A stretch of DNA of 39,717 bases, from the NCBI RefSeq assembly GCF_937934665.1, contig NZ_CALGYW010000082.1:1-39717 (forward strand), given 5' to 3'. Under the pieces are notes generated by a model. It was given only the letters and a program-made list of their open reading frames with translations, was not told where the DNA came from and did no database searches. The number at the start of each line of letters is the position of its first letter. Within the stretch, counting starts at the first letter, position 1. Made by a program: the position numbers and the translations under genes. The DNA is from an uncultured Anaerococcus sp. GTDB taxonomy: Bacteria > Bacillota > Clostridia > Tissierellales > Peptoniphilaceae. Below, piece after piece: positions 14,525-22,692 of the stretch.

Positions 14525-15271
14525 TTGATTCCTAAGCTCAACGACCTACACAATAGATTGTTTGCAGAATCTAAACGTGGAGTATTAATTGTACTTCAGG
14601 CTTTGGATGCTGCAGGAAAAGATGAAATTATTAAATATATTTTCTCAAACTTGCTTCCACAAGGACTCAAGAATACATCCTTTAGTAAACCTTCTGGTGA
14701 AGAAAATGCACACGACTATTTGTGGCGTATGCACGAAGGACTTCCAAAAAGGGGAGAAATAGCTATTTTAAATAGATCTTATTATGAAGATATCATAGCT
14801 CCTAAGATATACGACACCCTAGGTCACTTGCCAGAAGAAATAAGAGAAGATCCTAATCTTTGGGAAAAAAGGTATGAGCATATAAATAATTTTGAGAAAT
14901 ACATGGATGATAATGGATTCCCAGTCTTAAAATTATATTTTCATATGTCAAAAGATGTTCAAAGACAGAGGTTACTTGATAGACTAGAAAATATGGACAA
15001 AAATCACGAGTTCTCTTTCTCTGATATAGATGATAGGAAAAATTGGGACAAATACCAAAAAGCCTTTGAGGAAATGTTAAACAATACATCTAGCGAAACG
15101 GCACCTTGGTATGCGCTACCCGCTGATAATCCTTGGCTTGCTAGAAAAATTGCAACCATGGCTTTGATTGAAACTTTAGAAAAAATAAACCCTCAATATC
15201 CTACTTTCTCTGAAGAAGAAAAAGAAGAAGCTAAGAAAATAGAAGAAAAACTAAAAAATAATGAAATTTAA
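14525..15271 (+). CDS. ppk2: Polyphosphate kinase 2 family protein (start uncertain)
   Basis: A PPK2 kinase, which transfers phosphate between polyphosphate and nucleotides in the cytoplasm. The P-loop-like VLQALDAAGKDEIIKYIF, the Walker B region ILNRSYYEDI and the lid region DRKNWDKYQKAFEEML are all intact. The coordinates begin at a TTG that has no ribosome binding site. The same frame is open upstream to 14405 and reads KDYFKIDGYKIDIGELETKL, which looks like the normal PPK2 N-terminus, and a good AGTAGGAGA lies at 14405-14413. No ATG, GTG or in-frame TTG exists there; see findings. The direction of catalysis and class cannot be told. A terminator follows. Confidence 0.82.
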   Translation: MIPKLNDLHNRLFAESKRGVLIVLQALDAAGKDEIIKYIFSNLLPQGLKNTSFSKPSGEENAHDYLWRMHEGLPKRGEIAILNRSYYEDIIAPKIYDTLGHLPEEIREDPNLWEKRYEHINNFEKYMDDNGFPVLKLYFHMSKDVQRQRLLDRLENMDKNHEFSFSDIDDRKNWDKYQKAFEEMLNNTSSETAPWYALPADNPWLARKIATMALIETLEKINPQYPTFSEEEKEEAKKIEEKLKNNEI

Positions 15272-15272
15272 T

Positions 15273-15307
15273 AAAAGATTGGCTGAACTTGTTTTGGCCA
15301 ATCTTTT
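15273..15307 (+). terminator. Terminator after the PPK2 gene
   Basis: A perfect 11-bp stem, AAAAGATTGGC (15273-15283) with GCCAATCTTTT (15297-15307), with a 13-base loop and T-rich 3' arm, begins one base after the stop codon. Confidence 0.8.
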
Positions 15308-15343
15308 ATATTACAGAAAAATAAGTTTAAAAGGATCTATAAT

Positions 15344-15388
15344 AAATCGTGATGACAGAAGTTTCATTTACTTATGCCGACACGATTT
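15344..15388. repeat. 8-bp inverted repeat in the spacer between PPK2 and lysC
   Basis: AAATCGTG (15344-15351) and CACGATTT (15381-15388) could form a hairpin with a 29-base loop. A TATAAT lies at 15338-15343 with no -35 at standard spacing. The element may belong to a small RNA ending at the terminator at 15403-15439, or be a second terminator. Confidence 0.35.
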
Positions 15389-15402
15389 TACAAAGAGACT
15401 TT

Positions 15403-15439
15403 AAAACCAGGGCGGAACTTAGTCCTTGCTCTGGTTTTT
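15403..15439. terminator. Terminator of lysC (bidirectional)
   Basis: AAAACCAGGGC (15403-15413) pairs with GCTCTGGTTTT (15428-15438) with one G-T pair; the loop can extend the stem through GGA/TCC. T-runs exist on both strands. It lies eight bases beyond the lysC stop on the minus strand. Confidence 0.75.
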
Positions 15440-15446
15440 AGTAGAT

Positions 15447-16826
15447 TTATTTTTCAAGAAGTCTATCTTCGTAAATTGCCTTATAAAGAGATCTTAGGCA
15501 AATTTCTTCATCTTTTTTATTTATTAAAATAAAAAGCGAATTATTGGATGCTCCTTGGATTATATATTCAATTTTTATATTATTAGTATTTAGTACTTCA
15601 GAAATAAGGTAAAGAGCCTTAGTCATTTGATTTCTAAGACCTTCACCAACAATGGCTATAGATTTTAATGAGTCATCCATAACAAGCTCATCAAGGTCAA
15701 AGGAATTGTTTATAGCATTTACTATGGATGATTTTTTTGAAGAATCTCCCATGTATTCACTCCTAACAAGGATGGAAACGGAGTCTATAGAAGTGGGGAT
15801 ATGCTCTACAGGTATGTGCATATATTGGAAGATATCTAGGACGTTTTTAATATAACCTACCTTCCTGTTCATCAGATACTCGGTTAGTTTAAAGGAGGTA
15901 AAATCTCCTACATCACTCATGCCTATGATAGGATTTTTATCGATATCTGTTCTAGTTTGAGAAATTATGGTGCCGCCTTCTGTTGGCTTATTAGTATTTT
16001 TGACGTGGATTTCAATGTTGGTATCGAGAAGGGGCTCTACCGCATCTTCTTGGAAGATTTCAAAACCGTTATAGGAGAGCTCTCTCATCTCAGCATAGGA
16101 AATATTTTTAATCGGTGCTGGGTTTTTGAATAAAGAAGGGTTTGCCGAGTAAATATAGGTCATATCTGTATAATTTTCGTAAATATCGCATGAAAGCCCC
16201 CTAGCTACGATGGCTCCAGTAATATCTGACCCTCCCCTTGAAAAGGTAAGTCTGTTTCCCTCTTGGCTGTAACCATAAAATCCAGGGATAACCAAAATTT
16301 CCTCACTATCTTTAAATTTACTAATATTTTCATAAGTTTTATTTAAAATATGTACATCTTCAAGACTATATTCAAGAACTATGCCCAAATCCTTTGGTGA
16401 AAAGTATTTTGCTTTTAGGCCGATTTTTTTTAGGTAGGCTGCAATTAGCCTGGCGTTAAAGTCTTCACCTGAAGATTTAATGGCGTTTTTAAGGTAATAT
16501 TCATCTTTAATAGTAGTTAAAAATCCTAAGAGAATTTCTTTAAAAGAATTTACTAGACTTTTATCAAGTCCTAAGACTTCAGAAATTTCTGTGTACCTTA
16601 GGATAATCATATCCAAGGTTTTTATATAAGATGGGCTTTGTGACTTATATTCTTCAAAAAGACTTATTAATAGGTCGGTAACCTTGATATCTGCCTTAAA
16701 TCTTTTGCCCGGTGCAGAAACTACTATGGCCCTTATATCCTTATCATCTTTTATGATTTGTCCTACTTTTTTTATTTGACTGGCTGAGGCTACAGAAGTA
16801 CCTCCAAATTTAGCTGTTTTATTCAT
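15447..16826 (-). CDS. lysC: Aspartokinase
   Basis: A 459-residue aspartate kinase that phosphorylates aspartate, the first step towards lysine, threonine and methionine. The N-terminal KFGGTSVASASQI (6-18) is the kinase signature, followed by SAPGK (38-42), FSRGGSDITGAIVARGL in the kinase domain, and a C-terminal regulatory ACT pair from about residue 300. Length and layout fit the single-chain LysC/ThrA-N class rather than the Bacillus alpha/beta type. AGGAGAT supports the start, and a TATAAT (16848-16853, minus strand) lies just upstream with no good -35. It is divergent from the riboswitch-controlled lysA operon but shows no riboswitch itself, so lysine feedback may act through the ACT domains. 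Confidence 0.92.
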   Translation of the reverse strand: MNKTAKFGGTSVASASQIKKVGQIIKDDKDIRAIVVSAPGKRFKADIKVTDLLISLFEEYKSQSPSYIKTLDMIILRYTEISEVLGLDKSLVNSFKEILLGFLTTIKDEYYLKNAIKSSGEDFNARLIAAYLKKIGLKAKYFSPKDLGIVLEYSLEDVHILNKTYENISKFKDSEEILVIPGFYGYSQEGNRLTFSRGGSDITGAIVARGLSCDIYENYTDMTYIYSANPSLFKNPAPIKNISYAEMRELSYNGFEIFQEDAVEPLLDTNIEIHVKNTNKPTEGGTIISQTRTDIDKNPIIGMSDVGDFTSFKLTEYLMNRKVGYIKNVLDIFQYMHIPVEHIPTSIDSVSILVRSEYMGDSSKKSSIVNAINNSFDLDELVMDDSLKSIAIVGEGLRNQMTKALYLISEVLNTNNIKIEYIIQGASNNSLFILINKKDEEICLRSLYKAIYEDRLLEK

Positions 16827-16903
16827 ATCAATCTCCTAATTGGCTTTATTATACTATAATTTGTATTAAAATAAAATTGACTGAATAAAAAATTTTTGGA
16901 AAT

Positions 16904-16932
16904 TTGACAAAGATGCCAAAAAATGATAGACT
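16904..16932 (+). promoter_or_regulatory. Promoter of the lysA-ddh operon
   Basis: TTGACA (16904-16909) with TAGACT (16927-16932) at 17-base spacing. The start near 16940 is 15 bases before the first helix of the lysine riboswitch. Confidence 0.6.
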
Positions 16933-16954
16933 CATTAATAAATAAAGAAAATTG

Positions 16955-17136
16955 GATTTAGTTAAGGGGTTGCGGTTATAATTAGTAGGATTCGAAAGGT
17001 ATAATCGCCGAAATACATGGTATTGGTCATAGGTTTAAGAGGTCTATGATTGTCAGCAAGTTTTGCCAAAGCTTGCTGGAGTACTTGCTAAGTCAGGCGA
17101 AAGGAAAATCATGGGCCTTTTGCCCATGGTTTTTTT
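16955..17136 (+). ncRNA. Lysine riboswitch (L-box) with terminator
   Basis: All five helices of the L-box aptamer can be drawn: P1 GATTTAG/CTAAGTC (16955-16961/17088-17094), P2 GCGGTTATA/TATAATCGC (16972-16980/17000-17008), P3 AATAC/GTATT (17012-17016/17020-17024), P4 TCATAG/CTATGA (17027-17032/17044-17049) and P5 CAGCAAG/CTTGCTG (17054-17060/17072-17078). The conserved joins CGAAAGG, CGCCGAAA and CTGGAGTAC are present. The expression platform is the terminator at 17105-17136; GGCGAAAGG (17096-17104) can pair instead with CCTTTTGCC (17116-17124) as an antiterminator. Lysine should switch off the downstream lysine genes. Confidence 0.9.
17105..17136 (+). terminator. Riboswitch terminator before lysA
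   Basis: A G+C-rich stem CATGGGC (17110-17116) / GCCCATG (17122-17128) is extended by A-T pairs outward and followed by T-run 17130-17136. It ends 15 bases before the lysA start codon. Confidence 0.88.
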
Positions 17137-17150
17137 CATATGGAGGATAT

Positions 17151-18455
17151 ATGCTAGAGAAAAACTATAAAAATATAGGAGGGATGCTCCATATTGGAGG
17201 AGTCTCAGTAAAAAAATTAAGGGATAAATATAAAACGCCCCTATACATATATGATCAAAAATTAATAAGGGAGACTGCTAGGGTCTTTACTAGAAACTTT
17301 AAATCTAAAGTCTTTGCTAGTGAGGTAAGTTTTGCCTCAAAGTCTTTTTCAACCTTATACCTATTGGGACTTTTAAAAAACGAAGGTCTTTATTTAGATA
17401 CAGTTTCTCTTGGAGAGATTTATATAGCCTTAAAGGCGGGTTTTGATCCTAAAAAAATCCACCTTCATGGTAATAACAAAACCAAAGAAGAACTTATTTT
17501 TGCTATAGAAAATAAGATTGGAACGATAGTTATAGATTCTTACGAGGAATTTATCTTCTTAGAAGAAATTCTAAAGAAAATGGGCGAGAATATGGATTGC
17601 CTATTGAGGATTAATCCGGATGTCAAAACCTCAACTCATAAATATATCCAAACTTCAAACTCAGATTCTAAGTTTGGGATAAATATCAGAGATGAAAAAA
17701 TAGGAACCTATATCGAGGAAATGGTTCAAAGTGAATTTGTAAACTTACTCGGTTTTCACGCCCATATAGGTAGTCAGGTTATGGAGGTAGGATTTTTTGA
17801 AGAAGAAGCTGAGATTTTATTTAACTTTACAAAAAAAATGGAAGAAGAAACTAAAAAAAATTTCAGCCATATAAACCTTGGCGGAGGTTTTGGGGTTAGA
17901 CAAAGTAAGGATGATAGGGATTTTGACCTAGAGAAATTTTTAAAAGATTTTGCAAACATTATCGAAGAAAAGATAAGAGCCTATGACCTTGCTATAAAAA
18001 ATGTTGGTATAGAACCAGGCAGGTCCATGGTTAATCAGGCGGGAACGACCCTTTATAGTGTTGGTAGTGTCAAATACACCCTTGAAGGCCTCCCCCTAGT
18101 TTTTGTAGACGGAGGCATGGCTGATAATATAAGGCCAAGTCTTTATGGGGCGAGATATGATGCTCTTTTAGCAAATAGGATTGATGATAAAATCAAGGAA
18201 AAATTTAGGGTAGGTGGCAAACTTTGTGAATCGGGAGATATCCTTATAGAAGAAACCGACCTTCCTTATCCAAATAGAGGAGATATTTTAGCCATAGAAA
18301 ATACTGGGGCCTACTCTTTGGCTATGAGTTCAAATTATAACAAGATTTTAAGACCGGCTGTGGTTTTTGTTGAAGATGGCAAGGATTATCTTGCAGTAAA
18401 AAGAGAAAGTTTAGAAGATTTAATCAAAAAAGATTTAACATACAAAGGAGAATAA
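17151..18455 (+). CDS. lysA: Diaminopimelate decarboxylase
   Basis: A 434-residue PLP enzyme (fold III, alanine-racemase-like barrel) that decarboxylates meso-diaminopimelate to lysine. The PLP lysine is in SFASKSFSTL (Lys64). The phosphate-binding GGGFGV, substrate-binding EPGRSMV, the active-site CESGD and C-terminal GAYSLAMSSNYN are present. I chose the ATG at 17151 because TGGAGGAT lies just before it; the same frame is open back to 17046, but those 35 codons fall in the riboswitch and its terminator. Being first in the operon it is the gene most directly controlled by lysine. asd starts 1 base after its stop. Confidence 0.94.
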   Translation: MLEKNYKNIGGMLHIGGVSVKKLRDKYKTPLYIYDQKLIRETARVFTRNFKSKVFASEVSFASKSFSTLYLLGLLKNEGLYLDTVSLGEIYIALKAGFDPKKIHLHGNNKTKEELIFAIENKIGTIVIDSYEEFIFLEEILKKMGENMDCLLRINPDVKTSTHKYIQTSNSDSKFGINIRDEKIGTYIEEMVQSEFVNLLGFHAHIGSQVMEVGFFEEEAEILFNFTKKMEEETKKNFSHINLGGGFGVRQSKDDRDFDLEKFLKDFANIIEEKIRAYDLAIKNVGIEPGRSMVNQAGTTLYSVGSVKYTLEGLPLVFVDGGMADNIRPSLYGARYDALLANRIDDKIKEKFRVGGKLCESGDILIEETDLPYPNRGDILAIENTGAYSLAMSSNYNKILRPAVVFVEDGKDYLAVKRESLEDLIKKDLTYKGE

Positions 18456-18456
18456 A

Positions 18457-19434
18457 ATGGTAAATGTAGCAGTAGTTGGAGCAAGTGGACTAGTTGGAAG
18501 TAAGATTAGAGAAATATTAGAAGAAAGAAATTTCCCTGTTGATAGGCTTTTTGCCTTTGCTTCAAGTAAGTCAGCTGGTAAAGAAATAGAATTTCAAGAT
18601 AAAAAAGTAGTAATTGAAGAATTGAAGGAAGATTCTTTTGATGATAGAGAGATAGACCTTGCATTATTTGCAGCAGGTGGATCTGCATCAGAAAAATACG
18701 TGCCTTTGGCTATCAAAAATAATATAAAAGTCGTTGATAACTCATCATGCTTTAGAATGGATGGGGGTGTTCCACTTGTGATTCCAGAAGTAAACCCTGG
18801 TCATATAAAAAAAGACGATATGCTTATAGCAAACCCAAACTGTTCTACTATTCAGTCTGTCCTAGCTATAGCAAATATTTATAAAGAGTATGGGATAGAA
18901 AGAATCATCTACAATACCTACCAGGCTGTTTCTGGTGGAGGTGAAAAGGCCCTTGAAGATCTTTATGAGAAGAAAAATGACCACTGGAAGTATAAAATCT
19001 ATGATAATATGATTCCTCAAATTGACTCCTTCCTAGATAATGGCTATACCAAGGAAGAGATGAAGATGGTTAACGAATCTAGGAAGATTCTAGGAGATGA
19101 TGATATAAAAATTACTGCCACAGCTATAAGGGTTCCAGTATCTAACTCTCACGGGGTTTCTATAAACCTAAAGCTTAAAAAAGATTTTGAACTTGAAGAC
19201 ATTAAAAAAGTTTTGGCTAAGACAGAAAATCTTGTTATAGAAGATGATATAAATAAGGAAGTTTACCCAATGCCTGCTACAGCAAGCGGCAAGGATCAAG
19301 TCTTTGTTGGTAGGATTAGGAGAGATTTCTCAGATGACAATAGCCTAAATCTTTGGTGTGTAGCCGATAATATAAGAAAGGGTGCAGCCCTTAATGCAGT
19401 TGAGATAGCAGAACTTTTAGCAAAGGAGTTATGA
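18457..19434 (+). CDS. asd: Aspartate-semialdehyde dehydrogenase
   Basis: A 325-residue NADP-dependent enzyme converting aspartyl phosphate into aspartate semialdehyde. The Rossmann motif GASGLVGSKI is at 8-17, the nucleophilic cysteine in NPNCSTIQ (Cys129), and the base histidine in SNSHGVS (His232). Length is slightly short but normal for the Gram-positive group. AAAGGAG supports the start. It links lysC to dapA. Its stop overlaps the first possible dapA start. Confidence 0.94.
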   Translation: MVNVAVVGASGLVGSKIREILEERNFPVDRLFAFASSKSAGKEIEFQDKKVVIEELKEDSFDDREIDLALFAAGGSASEKYVPLAIKNNIKVVDNSSCFRMDGGVPLVIPEVNPGHIKKDDMLIANPNCSTIQSVLAIANIYKEYGIERIIYNTYQAVSGGGEKALEDLYEKKNDHWKYKIYDNMIPQIDSFLDNGYTKEEMKMVNESRKILGDDDIKITATAIRVPVSNSHGVSINLKLKKDFELEDIKKVLAKTENLVIEDDINKEVYPMPATASGKDQVFVGRIRRDFSDDNSLNLWCVADNIRKGAALNAVEIAELLAKEL

Positions 19435-20315
19435 TGATTTTTACGGGATCAGCAGTAGCTGTAATTACGCCCTTTGATGAAAATCTAAATATTGATTATA
19501 AGGCTTATGATAAAATTTTAGACTTTCACTTGGCAAATAAAACTGATGCTATAGTTGTTTGCGGAACCACGGGCGAGGCAGCAACTATGAGTGAAGAAGA
19601 AAAATATGAACTGATAAAATATACTGTTGAAAAAGTCCAAGGAAAAATACCTGTAATAGCTGGTACTGGCTCAAATAATACTAAGGCTAGTGAAGATTTT
19701 TCTAAAAAAGTAAGTGAAATAAAGGGTCTTAGCGGTCTTTTGCTAGTGACTCCTTACTACAACAAGGCCACCAAAGAAGGTCTTTACCAACACTTTAAGA
19801 CTATAGCAGCAAGTACTGACCTGCCAATTATCTTATACACAGTTCCATCAAGGACTAATGTATCTATTGACCTTGAAACTGTTGTGAGATTAGCAGAGAT
19901 AGAAAATATAGTTGGTATAAAAGATGCGAGTGGAGATCTTGACTATACAGCAAAATTAGTGACAGTCTTGCCAAAAAATTTTGGGATTTATTCAGGTAAT
20001 GACAACCTAACCCTTCCTATGCTAGCTCTTGGTATTGATGGGTCAATATCTGTCTTTGCTAACATCATGCCAAGGGAAAATCACGATATTTATGAGTATT
20101 TTAAAAATGGAAATAGTGACAAGGCAAGAGACTTACACTTAAAAAATTTTGATTTAATCAAGGATTTATTTACAGAGGTAAACCCAGTGCCAGTAAAGGC
20201 GGCTTCTAGCCTAATGGGTCTTTGCCAAAACGAACTAAGACTTCCTCTTACAAGGGCAACAGATAGTACACTAGAGATTTTAGAAAAGCATCTAAAGGAA
20301 TTTAACTTATGTTAA
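19434..20315 (+). CDS. dapA: 4-hydroxy-tetrahydrodipicolinate synthase
   Basis: A class I aldolase that condenses pyruvate with aspartate semialdehyde, the committed step to diaminopimelate. The N-terminal TGSAVAVITPF, the substrate-binding GTTGEA, the proton-relay tyrosines in YYNKATKEG and YTVPSRTNV, and the Schiff-base lysine in GIKDASGD (Lys163) are all present. Two adjacent ATGs occur at 19431 and 19434; the ribosome binding site AAAGGAG (19422-19428) is only two bases from the first and five from the second, so I prefer the second (293 residues). It overlaps asd and dapB. Confidence 0.93.
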   Translation: MIFTGSAVAVITPFDENLNIDYKAYDKILDFHLANKTDAIVVCGTTGEAATMSEEEKYELIKYTVEKVQGKIPVIAGTGSNNTKASEDFSKKVSEIKGLSGLLLVTPYYNKATKEGLYQHFKTIAASTDLPIILYTVPSRTNVSIDLETVVRLAEIENIVGIKDASGDLDYTAKLVTVLPKNFGIYSGNDNLTLPMLALGIDGSISVFANIMPRENHDIYEYFKNGNSDKARDLHLKNFDLIKDLFTEVNPVPVKAASSLMGLCQNELRLPLTRATDSTLEILEKHLKEFNLC

Positions 20316-21070
20316 GAATAATTTTAATTGGAGCAACCGGAGCTATGGGTAGAACTATAGCAGATTTAGTTGAAGAAAATGATAATTACAAGATAGTTGC
20401 AGGTCTTGCAGATAAAGCAGATAATTCTCAAGCTTTTTCAATTTATGATAAGTTTACTGATATAAAAGAAGAGGGGGATGTGATTATAGATTTTTCTTCA
20501 AGATATCTCTTAGATGACCTTATTGCCTTTGCCAAAGAAAAATCTTACCCAGTAGTTTTTGCTACAACTGGTTATACAGAAGAAGACCTAGCTAAAATTG
20601 AAAAACTTAGGTCAAGTGTCGCTTTTATTCAAGAAGGAAATTATTCTCTTGGTATTAATGTAATGGTAGACCTTGCGGAAAAATTAGCTAAGGCTCTAAA
20701 AGACTTTGACATAGAAATAGTAGAAAGCCACCACAACAAAAAGAAAGATAACCCTTCAGGAACGGCAAATATGATTTTTGATGGGGTAAATAAGGGTCGT
20801 GATGGTAAATTAGTTAAGAAAATGAGAAACTTTAGCCATGATGATAGGCGAAATCCAAATGAAGTTGGGATTTCATCAATAAGGGCAGGTAGCATTGTCG
20901 GTGAGCATAGGTTAATTTTAGCTGGTCTTGATGAAACTATAGAAATAAAGCACCAAGCAGCATCTAAAAAAATCTTTGCCAACGGAGCATTGAAGGCTGC
21001 AAGTTTTTTACAAGGAAAGAAACCAGGCAGGTATGATTTTAAAGATATAATAAGGGGAGAAAATGATTAG
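20309..21070 (+). CDS. dapB: 4-hydroxy-tetrahydrodipicolinate reductase
   Basis: A 253-residue NAD(P)H enzyme making tetrahydrodipicolinate. The Rossmann motif GATGAMGRT is at 8-16 and the catalytic signature HHNKKKDNPSGTA at 141-153. The region DDRRNPNEVGISSIRAGSIVGEH is typical. The start lies inside the dapA end (7-base overlap) with AAAGGAA at 8-base spacing, suggesting coupled translation. The last codons overlap ddh. Confidence 0.94.
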   Translation: MLRIILIGATGAMGRTIADLVEENDNYKIVAGLADKADNSQAFSIYDKFTDIKEEGDVIIDFSSRYLLDDLIAFAKEKSYPVVFATTGYTEEDLAKIEKLRSSVAFIQEGNYSLGINVMVDLAEKLAKALKDFDIEIVESHHNKKKDNPSGTANMIFDGVNKGRDGKLVKKMRNFSHDDRRNPNEVGISSIRAGSIVGEHRLILAGLDETIEIKHQAASKKIFANGALKAASFLQGKKPGRYDFKDIIRGEND

Positions 21071-22016
21071 AGTAGGAATAGTTGGTTTTGGAAATTTAGG
21101 AAAATCAGTAAAAAAAGGAATTGATGCGACTATTGATATGGAAGTTGCGGGAATATTTTCTAGAAGAAAGTTAGACCTGGACCACTATAGACCCCTAGAA
21201 GATATAGAAAAATACAAGGATGAGATAGACCTACTTATTTTGTGTGGTTCATCGGATAAGGATATCTTAAGCCAAGGACCAGAGCTTTTAAAAAACTTTA
21301 ATACCCTAGATAGCTTTGATAACCACGGCAAGATTAAAGACTATTATGAAAAGATGGATAAGATTGGCAAGAAAAATGGCAAACTTGCTCTAATATCTAC
21401 AGGTTGGGACCCGGGTTTATTTTCATTAAATAGGATTATCGGCCAAGCCATTCTTCCAGAAGGAGAATCTTTTACCCTCTGGGGCAGGGGAGTAAGCCAG
21501 GGTCACTCTGCAGCTGTTAGGTCCATCGAAGGAGTCCTTGATGCTACCCAGTATACAATACCAAAGGAAGAAATACTAGAGAAAATAAGAAATGGCGAAG
21601 ACTTTGACTTTGTTAGTCCTAAGGCTCACCTCAGAGAAGTTTATGCGGTTATCGAGGATGGGGCAAATGATAGAGAAATAGAAGAAAAAATCAAATCTAT
21701 GCCTGATTATTTTAAGCCTTATGAAACTCATGTCCATTTTATAAGCCAGGAAGACCTTGATAAAAACCACAAGTCTATGGTTCACGGAGGTCATGTAATA
21801 AGAAGGGGCAAGGCAAGCGGAGATGGGGATGCTCTTATGGAATTTTCCTTGGATTTAAAATCTAATCCCGATTTTACTGCAGCAGTAGACCTAGCCTATG
21901 TCAGGGCCCTTTATAGATTAAGTGAGGAGGGTAAAAAAGGAGCCATCACCGTTTTAGATGTGGCCCCAAAATATTTATCCAATGAATCTTATGATTCACT
22001 TTTAAATCTTATTTAA
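21063..22016 (+). CDS. ddh: meso-diaminopimelate dehydrogenase
   Basis: A 317-residue NADPH enzyme that forms meso-diaminopimelate from tetrahydrodipicolinate and ammonia in one step. The N-terminus VGIVGFGNLGKSVKKGI is the Rossmann motif; STGWDPGLFSLNR and the WGRGVSQGHSAAVRSIEGV segment are Ddh-specific. Its presence, with no dapD, dapE, dapF or dapL nearby, indicates the dehydrogenase variant of lysine synthesis. GGGGAG supports the start (8-base overlap with dapB). Its stop overlaps the end of the convergent hypothetical gene by 8 bases and no terminator is visible between them. Confidence 0.93.
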   Translation: MIRVGIVGFGNLGKSVKKGIDATIDMEVAGIFSRRKLDLDHYRPLEDIEKYKDEIDLLILCGSSDKDILSQGPELLKNFNTLDSFDNHGKIKDYYEKMDKIGKKNGKLALISTGWDPGLFSLNRIIGQAILPEGESFTLWGRGVSQGHSAAVRSIEGVLDATQYTIPKEEILEKIRNGEDFDFVSPKAHLREVYAVIEDGANDREIEEKIKSMPDYFKPYETHVHFISQEDLDKNHKSMVHGGHVIRRGKASGDGDALMEFSLDLKSNPDFTAAVDLAYVRALYRLSEEGKKGAITVLDVAPKYLSNESYDSLLNLI

Positions 22017-22692
22017 GAATTGCTGGCGTTTTTAGCTCGTTTATTAGACCCATGATTGGATCAAGAAAGCTTAAAGCGTCAGCCTTATTTTCTTTTATAA
22101 AGTCAAAGAAATCAAGCATCCACACTACTACATACTTGTTTAGATAAAAAGCCTGGATGCCGTTGGCTAAAATTGACCTTCTGCCATTTATAACTATATC
22201 ATCTCGCATTTTATCAAAGTAGGTTAGAAGGGTTTTTCTATTTTTTTCATCTTCTATTAGAGAGTCTACCATAGCTATAAGAGATATAAGGTAAGGTTTT
22301 GGAAGGGGATTTAGAAAAAAATCAATAGTTCCATCGTCATTCAACCATATATCTTCCCCAATCCTGAATTTATCTTCTGCCTTGTGTTCTCTTAGGTAAG
22401 TTTCCTTATTAAAATTTTCGAAAAAATTAGGATATAGGCCGTAAGGGTATTTGGAATTATCTATGGTTTTTTTAAGAAATTGAAGCTTAAAATCACCATT
22501 ATCAAAAGAAGCTATAAAGATAGGAGAGAGAATTACAAGAAGTTTTAATTTATAGTTGTCAGGGTCATTTTGAATTTTTAAGTAAAAGCAATCTCTAAGT
22601 TGACTTTCATTTTCGGATACTTTTTTAAGGGTATAACCGCTTTCTATTTCAAAGCAAGTTTGTCTACCGTTTTGAACCTTAGTTAAAATCAT
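22009..22692 (-). CDS. Hypothetical protein, 227 aa
   Basis: I do not recognise this protein. It is soluble, with no signal peptide or membrane helix, and mixed alpha/beta in appearance. Visible features are an N-terminal beta-like part with a SPIFIASFDNGDFKLQFL segment, an aromatic-rich KYPYGLYPNFFENF stretch in the middle, an acidic WLNDDGTIDFFLNPLPKPY segment, and a C-terminal helical part. Its start overlaps the end of the ybaK-like gene by four bases (ATGA), so the two are probably co-translated. It is convergent with ddh with an 8-base overlap. Confidence 0.7.
   Translation of the reverse strand: MILTKVQNGRQTCFEIESGYTLKKVSENESQLRDCFYLKIQNDPDNYKLKLLVILSPIFIASFDNGDFKLQFLKKTIDNSKYPYGLYPNFFENFNKETYLREHKAEDKFRIGEDIWLNDDGTIDFFLNPLPKPYLISLIAMVDSLIEDEKNRKTLLTYFDKMRDDIVINGRRSILANGIQAFYLNKYVVVWMLDFFDFIKENKADALSFLDPIMGLINELKTPAILK

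Noticed and set aside
17046..17150. 35-codon N-terminal extension of lysA
   Set aside because: It lies in the lysine riboswitch P4/P5 and terminator; a good ribosome binding site precedes ATG 17151.
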